A stretch of DNA of 64,000 nt, taken from Stenotrophomonas sp. 704A1 (GTDB lineage Bacteria; Pseudomonadota; Gammaproteobacteria; Xanthomonadales; Xanthomonadaceae). The notes beneath the pieces were generated by a model. The model had not been told where the DNA came from. It ran no database searches and saw only the letters and a program-made list of their open reading frames with translations. The first letter of the stretch is position 1. Every line of letters begins with the position of its first letter. The position numbers and the translations under genes are program-made. Positions 37,303 to 43,726 of this stretch are shown piece by piece. The stretch covers positions 2,319,501 through 2,383,500 of the forward strand of contig NZ_CP130831.1 of the NCBI RefSeq assembly GCF_030549525.1, in the 5' to 3' direction.

Positions 37303-38342
37303 GTCCTGCCGATCGCCGCCGCCGTCGTGGGCGGACGATGCTGCTGGTCGCCCTGGTTGCCCTGCTGGGCGCGGTGCTGGCCTCGTTTGCGGTGGGGCCG
37401 TTGCGCTTGCCGCCGCTGGAGGTGCTGCAGGCACTCGGAGTGAAGCTGGGCCTGCTGGACGCACAGGCGGTCAGCAGCCGCGACCTGGCCGTGGTGTGGC
37501 AGCTGCGCATTCCGCGCGCCCTGCTGGGGGCCATGGTGGGGGCAGCGCTGGCCATGGCCGGTGCCAGCCTGCAGGGGCTGTTCGGCAATCCGCTGGCCGA
37601 CCCCGGCATCGTTGGCGTCAGCCAGGGCGCGGCGTTGGGCGCGGTGGCGGCCATCGTGCTCGGCGCCGCCGGCGCCGCCGGCTGGCTGGTGCCGGTCGCG
37701 GCATTCGGCGGCGGTGCCGCAGCCATTGGCCTGACCTACGCGCTGGCGCGGCCGGGCAAGGGCAGCGGCAATGCAACGCTGCTGCTGGTCGGCATCGCAA
37801 TGGCCGCGTTCTGCTCGGCGCTGATCGGGTTCCTGACCTACATCGCCAACGAGAGCGAGCTGCAATCGCTGGTGTTCTGGCAGATGGGATCCCTGGCGCG
37901 CGCGAACTGGGCCGATGTGGTCGCCGTGGTGCCACTGTTCGCGGTCGGCGCCATCGCACTGCAGCGGCTGGCCACGCCGCTGGACATGCTGGCGCTGGGG
38001 GAGCGCCAGGCACAGCATCTCGGGCTCGACGTCGCGCGCACGCGGCGCCGGCTGGTCGCCTTCAGTGCGCTGCTGGTCGGTGCGGCGGTGGCGTTCGCCG
38101 GCTCGATCAGCTTCGTGGGCTTGGTGGTGCCGCACGTCGCGCGCCTGCTGGTCGGCCCGGGCCATCGCTGGCTGCTGCCGCTCTCCGGCCTGCTTGGCGC
38201 GGTGCTGATCGTGGTGGCCGATACCGCTGCGCGCACGCTTGATCCACCGGCAGAGATTCCGCTGGGCCTGTTCTCGGCGGCGCTGGGTGCGCCGTTCTTC
38301 CTGTGGCTGGTGCTGCAGCAGCGCCGCAAGGCGGTCACATGA
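37299..38342 (+). CDS. hmuU: Hemin ABC transporter permease HmuU (FecCD family)
   Basis: This 347-residue inner-membrane permease has about ten transmembrane helices. FecCD hallmarks are 'LRIPRALLGAMVGAALAMAG', 'NPLADPGIVGVSQGAALGAV', and 'GSISFVGLVVPHVARLLVGPGHR', which is the ATPase coupling loop. The start at 37299 overlaps hmuT by four bases and its stop overlaps hmuV by four bases. The frame upstream of 37299 is a shadow of hmuT. Confidence 0.93.
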   Translation: MSPADRRRRRGRTMLLVALVALLGAVLASFAVGPLRLPPLEVLQALGVKLGLLDAQAVSSRDLAVVWQLRIPRALLGAMVGAALAMAGASLQGLFGNPLADPGIVGVSQGAALGAVAAIVLGAAGAAGWLVPVAAFGGGAAAIGLTYALARPGKGSGNATLLLVGIAMAAFCSALIGFLTYIANESELQSLVFWQMGSLARANWADVVAVVPLFAVGAIALQRLATPLDMLALGERQAQHLGLDVARTRRRLVAFSALLVGAAVAFAGSISFVGLVVPHVARLLVGPGHRWLLPLSGLLGAVLIVVADTAARTLDPPAEIPLGLFSAALGAPFFLWLVLQQRRKAVT

Positions 38343-39100
38343 GCGATTTCCTGCAGTTGCGCGAGGTGGTGGTGCGCCGCCAGCAGCGCGAGATCCTGCA
38401 CGGCATCAGCCTGGCCTTCGCACCGGGCACGGTGACCGCGCTGGTCGGGCCCAATGGTGCCGGCAAGTCGACCCTGCTGGGGGTGGCGGCTGGTGACCTG
38501 CATGCCGACAGTGGCGACGTGCAGCTGCATGGACGTCCGCTGCGCGGCTACAAGTCCGGGCCGCTGGCGCGCGAACGTGCGGTGATGCCGCAGGAGCACG
38601 GCGTGCGCTTTGCCTTCAGCGTGGAGGAAGTGGTGGCGATGGGGCGCCTGCCGCATCCGCCCGATCCGGTCGTGGATGATGCGCAGGTGGAACGCGCGAT
38701 CGATGCGGCCGAACTGCAGGCGCTGCGCCTGCGTGAGGTGCAGCAGCTGTCCGGTGGCGAATCGGCGCGCACCACGTTCGCCCGCGTGCTGGCGCAGGAC
38801 ACGCCGTTGATCCTGCTGGACGAGCCCACCGCGGCGCTGGACCTGCGCCATCAGGAGCGTACGCTGCGCAGCGTGCGCGCCTGCGCCGAAGCGGGCGCCT
38901 GCGTGATCGTGGTGCTGCACGACCTGAACCTGGCCGCCGGCTATGCCGATCGCATCGTGCTGCTGGAGCAGGGCAGGGTAGCCGCCGACGGTACGCCGGC
39001 GCAGGTGCTGACCGAAGACAACCTGCAGCGGGTGTACCAGCAGGATGTGGTGGTGCTGCAGCATCCGCGTCGGGGCGTGCCGCTGGTGGTGGTGACCTGA
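38339..39100 (+). CDS. hmuV: Hemin ABC transporter ATP-binding protein HmuV
   Basis: This 253-residue ATPase has Walker A GPNGAGKST at 37-45, the Q-loop in 'VMPQEHG', the signature 'LSGGESAR', Walker B LILLDEPTAALD and the H-loop 'VLHDLNLA'. It powers the HmuU permease. Four-base overlap with hmuU shows tight coupling. No TonB-dependent hemin receptor or heme-degrading protein is encoded beside it, so these must be elsewhere. Confidence 0.94.
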   Translation: MSDFLQLREVVVRRQQREILHGISLAFAPGTVTALVGPNGAGKSTLLGVAAGDLHADSGDVQLHGRPLRGYKSGPLARERAVMPQEHGVRFAFSVEEVVAMGRLPHPPDPVVDDAQVERAIDAAELQALRLREVQQLSGGESARTTFARVLAQDTPLILLDEPTAALDLRHQERTLRSVRACAEAGACVIVVLHDLNLAAGYADRIVLLEQGRVAADGTPAQVLTEDNLQRVYQQDVVVLQHPRRGVPLVVVT

Positions 39101-39124
39101 GGGTGTCGCATGCCAGACGCCCTC
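39099..39124 (+). terminator. Stem-loop at the end of hmuV
   Basis: GAGGGTGTC / GACGCCCTC with an eight-base loop (one G-T pair) begins in the hmuV stop codon. The T-run after it is weak, so it may be a factor-aided terminator. Confidence 0.5.
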
Positions 39125-39280
39125 GTGTCAGGAATCAAGCAGAGCAGAACCGGGATCTGATCCAGAACCCAGGCAAGTGCTCCTGACCCGTTGGCGTTGA
39201 CCGTGACCTGATCCGGTAAAGCGTCATGGTGCGTCGCGACGTATTATTGGCGGTTCGTTTTTCTCAAAGGACTGATCCCC

Positions 39281-40030
39281 ATGAAGCATCGTTTCCCCCG
39301 CACCGCACTGCTGGTTTCGCTGGTTGCGACGGCGTGTACCGCCCATGCCGCCTCGACCCGCACCGTATCGATCGAGAAAACGGCCGACCAGGCCACGTCG
39401 ATCGAAACGCGGCATGCCAACGGCGCAGGCGCCAAGCCTGATCTGTTCACCACGCACTACTTCACCGGTGGGGCGATGATGATGGCCTGGGGTGACCAGC
39501 GCGTGCTGCTGTTGTGCAAGAAGTCGGCGTACCTGAACCTGCCGGGCATGAAGCCTGCGGCCAGCGAGTTGCCGCTTGAGAAGCGCCAGTTGGTCGGCTA
39601 CGAGGCCATGATGGCCGGTTATGGCGGCATCGCTGGCATTGCCGGGCTGGCGGATGGTTCGGTCGAAGTGGCCGATGATGGTAGCGAAGTGCGTCGCCGT
39701 GCCGAGCGTCCGTGGGCCTACGGCACTGAACGCTACGATGTGATCAGCCAGCGCATGCCGGGTGGCGCGCTGCGCGTACGCGTCCTGAAGACCGAAACGG
39801 TGAACACTGCGAAGCCGTCGAAGCCGGGCGCCACCTTCAGCAGCGATGAGGATCAGGCCGCGCGCCTGGCCGAGCTGGGCGCGGTGGGCAGCTGGACCGA
39901 GATCACGATGTACGACTCGCCCAAGCGCGGCGCAGTTGATCCGGCCTTCTCGCTGAAGGACTGGGTGTCGGTAACCGGTGATCATGCCGCCACGGTGGGT
40001 GAAGCCCGCCGGATCAACGGCTGCGAGTGA
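39281..40030 (+). CDS. Secreted hypothetical protein
   Basis: A 249-residue product has a signal peptide ('ALLVSLVATACTAHA', cut near residue 24); the Cys in TAC could make it a lipoprotein but the context is not a good lipobox. The mature part has a hydrophobic Gly/Met-rich stretch ('MMAGYGGIAGIAGLADGS') and two Cys ('LLLCKKSAY' and the penultimate Cys). An AAAGGA precedes the ATG and a TATTAT -10-like box lies upstream. No family is recognised and no catalytic motif is seen. Confidence 0.75.
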   Translation: MKHRFPRTALLVSLVATACTAHAASTRTVSIEKTADQATSIETRHANGAGAKPDLFTTHYFTGGAMMMAWGDQRVLLLCKKSAYLNLPGMKPAASELPLEKRQLVGYEAMMAGYGGIAGIAGLADGSVEVADDGSEVRRRAERPWAYGTERYDVISQRMPGGALRVRVLKTETVNTAKPSKPGATFSSDEDQAARLAELGAVGSWTEITMYDSPKRGAVDPAFSLKDWVSVTGDHAATVGEARRINGCE

Positions 40031-40111
40031 TTGCCTCGGCAAGCCTTATCGTTCCATCCATGCGCGCAATATTCACTTGCGCGCCCGAATGGAAGGTCTA
40101 GAATGCGCCCC

Positions 40112-40201
40112 ATGAACCGGATGCCGCTCCTGAAGTTTTTCACCCTGACCCGCGCAAGCGCGGAACGGGCGTGCCTGCCTGGAGTGCCACGGGGCCGTTG
40201 A
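40112..40201 (+). CDS. Putative leader peptide (29 residues)
   Basis: The ATG at 40112 (a second in-frame ATG lies at 40103) opens 29 codons ending TGA, just before the terminator at 40226. The peptide is basic, with 'LLKFFTLTR' in its first half. If the promoter at 40099 is used the ATG would be at the very 5' end of the RNA, so it could be translated leaderless. Whether it is translated is unknown; the ORF is short enough to arise by chance. Confidence 0.3.
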   Translation: MNRMPLLKFFTLTRASAERACLPGVPRGR

Positions 40202-40225
40202 TCCGGCCGTCGATGGACCATCCAC

Positions 40226-40250
40226 AGAGCGCCCTCCGGGGCGCTCTTTT
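40226..40250 (+). terminator. Intrinsic terminator upstream of the EF-G-like gene
   Basis: A nine-base perfect stem (AGAGCGCCC / GGGCGCTCT) with tetraloop TCCG is followed at once by TTT CG TTT. Confidence 0.85.
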
Positions 40251-40303
40251 CGTTTCCGACATTCCCATTTCCACAACCCGCTGTACCGCAAGGAGAACGT
40301 GCC

Positions 40304-40333
40304 ATGCACCAGATCGCCGAGACCGAACGCTAG
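40304..40333 (+). CDS. Putative 9-residue leader peptide MHQIAETER
   Basis: A well-placed AAGGAG (40290-40295) precedes an ATG and nine codons ending TAG. Directly after the stop, a 10-base stem CCGCGCACCC / GGGTGTGCGG forms (40334-40343 with 40356-40365). This is the layout of a translation or transcription attenuator ahead of the EF-G-like gene at 40398. The good ribosome-binding site makes translation plausible; function is inferred. Confidence 0.45.
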   Translation: MHQIAETER

Positions 40334-40397
40334 CCGCGCACCCTGCCGCCAACCGGGGTGTGCGGCCCCTGGAGTTGGCTTTGCAGGAACCTTTCTC

Positions 40398-42434
40398 ATG
40401 AACACCCAAGTCCTTTCCCGCCGTCGCAACCTTGGCATCATTGCCCACATCGACGCCGGCAAGACCACGCTGACCGAACGCCTGCTGTGGAAAAGCGGAG
40501 AGATCCATCGCGTCGGCGAAGTCCACGATGGCAATGCCACCACCGATTTCTCGGCGATCGAGCGCGAGCGTGGCATCACCATCGGCGCGGCCGCCGTGCA
40601 GGCGCAGTGGGCGCCGCGCGAGCTGCCGCCGCATCGGCTGACCCTGATCGACACCCCCGGCCACATCGACTTCGCCATTGAAGTCGAGCGTTCGCTGCGC
40701 GTGCTCGACGGTGCCGTGGCCGTGTTCTCGGCCGTGGATGGCGTGCAGCCGCAGTCGGAAACCGTGTGGCGCCAGGCGCGCCGCCATCGCGTGCCGCTCA
40801 TCGCCTTCGTCAACAAGATGGATCGCATCGGCGCCTCCTTCGAGCGCGTGCTGGAGCAGTTGCAGGACAAGCTGCAGGCGCGGCCGTGGGCGTTGGGTGT
40901 GCCCTTGGGCAACGAAAGCGACTTCCACGGTTGGGTCGATCTGGTCGACGAACGCGTGCTGCACTGGCAGGACGGCGGCGCGGCCACCGTCACGGCCTGG
41001 GGCGACGCCGAGCGTGCGCAGTGGCAGCCACAACGCCAGGCGCTGATCGAAGCGGTGGCCGACCATGACGACGTGCTGGCCACGGCATGGCTGGAAGCGG
41101 CCGTGATCGATGCGGCCATGCTGCGCGCGGCGATCCGTCGGGCCACGCTGGCCGGCGCCGGCGTGCCGGTGCTGGCGGGTGCGGCCTTCAAGGACAAGGG
41201 CATCGAAACGCTGCTGGATGCGGTGGTCGATTACCTGCCGTCGCCACTGGATCGTCCTGCCGTGACCGCCGAAGGCGAGAGCGGCGAGGTGGTGTTGCCG
41301 CCGGATCCGGAGGGTCCGCTGGCCGGCCTGCTGTTCAAGATCACCCACCAGCAGCACGGCGCGCTCAGCTTCGTGCGGCTGTACTCGGGCACCTTGAAGG
41401 TCGGCGACGCCGTTGCCAGTTCGCAGCACCCGCAAGGGCGCCGCGTCAGCCGGCTGGTGCGCGTGCAGGCCGACCAGACGCATGACATCGAGCAGGCCGT
41501 GGCCGGTGACATCGTCGCCGTGCTGGGCTGGAAGGATGCGGTGAGCGGTGAAACGCTGAGTGGGCGAGGGCAGCCGTTGCGCCTGGAGAGCATCCAGGCC
41601 CAGGCCCCCGTGCTGGCGTGGCGGTTGGAGCCGGCACGTGCCGCCGACCTGATCCGCATGGCGCAGGGCCTGGCCAGCCTGGCCCAGGAAGACCCGTCGT
41701 TCAAGGTGGAAACCGAGCGCGACAGTGGTGAAACCCTGGTCTGGGGCATGGGCGAGCTGCACCTGGAGGTGATGGTCGAGCGCCTGCGCAGCGAATGGAA
41801 GGTCGATGTCGGCGTGGGTGCACCACGCGTGGCCTACCAGGAAACACCGCTGCGCGCGGTATCCGGTGCTGTTGGCCGGGTATCCAAGCAGAACGGTGGC
41901 CAGGGCCAGTTCGCCCACGTGGTGCTGGACGTGGTGCCGCGCGAAGACGACCAGGTCGTGTTCAACGACCGCATCGTCGGTGGCGTGGTACCGCGCGGCT
42001 TCATCGCCGCGGTCGAGAAGGGTGTCCGTGCGGCGCTGACGTCCGGCCCGCAGGGGCATCCGGTGGTCGGTATCGAGGTCAGCCTGGTCGATGGGGAAAC
42101 CCATGCCAAGGATTCCTCGGACATGGCCTTCCATCGCGCCGGAGGCGAGGCGATCAAGGCGGCACTCGCGGCAGGCGGTACGCAGCTGCTGGAGCCGGTG
42201 ATGGCGGTGACGGTGCATTCGCCGTCGGCCTCGGTGGGCGACGTGGTGGGCGACCTCAACCGCCGCCACGGCCGCATCGCGCGCATCGACGACCAGGAGG
42301 GTCGCGCCGAAGTCAGCGGATTCGCGCCGCTGGCGCAGCTGGTCGGTTACACCACCTCGCTGCGCTCGCTGAGCCAGGGAAGGGCCAGCAGCGAGGCGCA
42401 CCTGCACGGCTATGAGCCGGTGCGCGTGGCGTAG
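40398..42434 (+). CDS. EF-G-like translational GTPase (second, EF-G2/TetM-like paralogue)
   Basis: This 678-residue translational GTPase has G1 AHIDAGKT at 16-23, the switch region 'ERERGITIGAAAV', G3 DTPGHIDF and G4 NKMD. The domains follow EF-G: G (1-270), II (about 290-385), III (about 395-470), IV (about 470-590) and V (about 595-678, 'SPSASVGDVVGDLNRRHGRI'). It is a little shorter than the main EF-G and lacks the str-operon context, so it is a paralogue. Relatives include ribosome-protection factors, and a role in ribosome rescue or drug protection is possible but unproven. The start is ATG 40398 with GCAGGA before it. A strong terminator follows. Confidence 0.88.
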   Translation: MNTQVLSRRRNLGIIAHIDAGKTTLTERLLWKSGEIHRVGEVHDGNATTDFSAIERERGITIGAAAVQAQWAPRELPPHRLTLIDTPGHIDFAIEVERSLRVLDGAVAVFSAVDGVQPQSETVWRQARRHRVPLIAFVNKMDRIGASFERVLEQLQDKLQARPWALGVPLGNESDFHGWVDLVDERVLHWQDGGAATVTAWGDAERAQWQPQRQALIEAVADHDDVLATAWLEAAVIDAAMLRAAIRRATLAGAGVPVLAGAAFKDKGIETLLDAVVDYLPSPLDRPAVTAEGESGEVVLPPDPEGPLAGLLFKITHQQHGALSFVRLYSGTLKVGDAVASSQHPQGRRVSRLVRVQADQTHDIEQAVAGDIVAVLGWKDAVSGETLSGRGQPLRLESIQAQAPVLAWRLEPARAADLIRMAQGLASLAQEDPSFKVETERDSGETLVWGMGELHLEVMVERLRSEWKVDVGVGAPRVAYQETPLRAVSGAVGRVSKQNGGQGQFAHVVLDVVPREDDQVVFNDRIVGGVVPRGFIAAVEKGVRAALTSGPQGHPVVGIEVSLVDGETHAKDSSDMAFHRAGGEAIKAALAAGGTQLLEPVMAVTVHSPSASVGDVVGDLNRRHGRIARIDDQEGRAEVSGFAPLAQLVGYTTSLRSLSQGRASSEAHLHGYEPVRVA

Positions 42435-42447
42435 TGGAACATGTGCA

Positions 42448-42475
42448 GGGAGCCCGTTCGCGGGCTCCCTTTTTT
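42448..42475 (+). terminator. Intrinsic terminator of the EF-G-like gene
   Basis: A nine-base stem GGGAGCCCG / CGGGCTCCC with a TTCG tetraloop is followed by six T. Confidence 0.93.
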
Positions 42476-42585
42476 GTGGGCGCGTCGTGTTGCACTGCAT
42501 TGCAACAAAACTGCAGAAAAAGCTGGATTAAAGTGATGCCTCACGATAAATTGCGCACCCCCTGTTGCCGCTGCCCGCACCTGCC

Positions 42586-42858
42586 ATGCGTGATGACAAT
42601 GATCCCGGAACCCTGGAGCTGACCCTGCCGCGCAAGCGCGGGCGCCCGCCCAAGTTCGGGTACGCGATGAGCGATGCGCAGCGGGCCGCGCGCTACCGGG
42701 CGCGGCGGGCAGGGCAGGCCAACCATGCCGACGTGCGGCATTGCAGCGACATGGTGCTGCTGGACAAGATCCGTGCGGCAGTGAGCGCGCGCGACACCGA
42801 ACTGGCCGGCTTCCTGGTCCACGTACTGTGGCAGCGTTACCCGTTGCAGCTGAAATAA
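42586..42858 (+). CDS. Small basic protein with AT-hook-like motif
   Basis: This 90-residue protein has the AT-hook-like core 'KRGRPPKFG' (about 17-25), followed by 'SDAQRAARYRARRAG', a very basic helix. The C-terminal half is more neutral. It is likely to bind DNA or RNA, but the target is unknown. The start is uncertain: ATG 42586, or the frame from 42565 (non-ATG). No ribosome-binding site is clear. It stands alone between the EF-G-like terminator and the SapC gene. Confidence 0.65.
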   Translation: MRDDNDPGTLELTLPRKRGRPPKFGYAMSDAQRAARYRARRAGQANHADVRHCSDMVLLDKIRAAVSARDTELAGFLVHVLWQRYPLQLK

Positions 42859-42948
42859 GTCGGCGCCGGGGTGGCTGTTGTCACCCACCTTGTTGATAAT
42901 GCGGGATTCAGGTTGTTCCCGCTGGCGCGCCCGGGATGGCAGGCGCGC

Positions 42949-43725
42949 ATGATCGATATGGTTTTCACGATGACCACCACCAGCGACACCACCACCGAAA
43001 CCGCGCCGAGCAACGCGCCCCTGTTCTACACCCGTCCGGTGCCGCTGCAGGCCGATGTGCATGCCGACCTGCGCATCCTGCCGGGCAAGCTCGAGTTCGC
43101 TGCCGGCAGCAACTCCATTCCGCTGGTGCTCGGCGAGTTCTCGCTGGCCCTGCACCACTTCCCGATCCTGTTCGCCGGCCCGAGCGCGGTGCCGATGGCG
43201 GCGGTGGGCGTGACCACCGACAATCTGTTCATCACCGATGGCCTGTGGGACGACGAGACCTACATCCCGGCCTACCTGCGCCGCCATCCGTTCATCTTCA
43301 TCGATACCGGCGCGGACAATGACTTCCTGCTCGGCATCGACGAAGACAGCCCGCGCATCGTCCGCGGTGGCGAAGAAGGCCAGCCGCTGTTCGTTGATGG
43401 CAAGGCGACCGAGATGGTGCAGCAGGCGCTGGAATTCTGCGGCCAGTTCACCCGCGAGCACGAGCAGACCCAGGCCTTCTCCAAGGCGCTGGTCGAAAAG
43501 GGCCTGCTGGTCGAGCGCAACGCCACCGTGCGCCTGCCCGATGGCCGTGAGTTCAACCTCAACGGCTTCTTCGTGGTGGACGTCGAGAAGCTGATCGCGC
43601 TGCCGGACGCCACCGTGGTCGAATGGCACCGCAACGGCTGGCTGGCGCTGATCCACCAGCACCTGATGTCGCTGGGCCGCTTCAACGACCTGACCCGTCG
43701 CCAGGCCGGCCGCAACGCCGCCTGA
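42949..43725 (+). CDS. SapC family protein
   Basis: This SapC-like protein of about 250 residues has the family pattern 'LFYTRPVPLQADVHADLRI', 'SIPLVLGEFSLALHHFPILFAG', 'LWDDETYIPAYLRRHPFIF' and the C-terminal 'WLALIHQHLMSLGRFNDLTRRQ'. SapC was first named as an S-layer-linked gene of Campylobacter; its role in xanthomonads is not known. No signal peptide is visible. The start is uncertain among ATGs at 42949, 42958 and 42970, none with a good ribosome-binding site. It converges with the hybrid kinase gene, one base from its stop. Confidence 0.85.
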   Translation: MIDMVFTMTTTSDTTTETAPSNAPLFYTRPVPLQADVHADLRILPGKLEFAAGSNSIPLVLGEFSLALHHFPILFAGPSAVPMAAVGVTTDNLFITDGLWDDETYIPAYLRRHPFIFIDTGADNDFLLGIDEDSPRIVRGGEEGQPLFVDGKATEMVQQALEFCGQFTREHEQTQAFSKALVEKGLLVERNATVRLPDGREFNLNGFFVVDVEKLIALPDATVVEWHRNGWLALIHQHLMSLGRFNDLTRRQAGRNAA

Positions 43726-43726
43726 T

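Larger units (their letters stand above)
40099..40250 (+). ncRNA. Candidate structured leader RNA or sRNA with intrinsic terminator
   Basis: A possible promoter (TTGCGC at 40077, TAGAAT at 40099-40104) would start RNA near 40111. The RNA contains hairpins CCGCGC-AA-GCGCGG type (near 40150) and GGCCG / CGGCC (near 40193-40209). It ends in a strong intrinsic terminator: stem AGAGCGCCC / GGGCGCTCT, loop TCCG, then a T-run (40226-40250). A 29-codon ORF (40112-40201) fills most of it. The terminator lies about 150 bases before the EF-G-like gene, so the RNA is either a separate small RNA or an attenuated leader of that gene. Confidence 0.5.

Noticed and set aside
34951..37464. An 837-codon minus-strand frame
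   Set aside because: Shadow of the YncE-like and hmuT genes, which carry signal peptides and family motifs on the + strand.
40140..42500. A 786-codon minus-strand frame
   Set aside because: Shadow of the EF-G-like GTPase gene, which has all G motifs.
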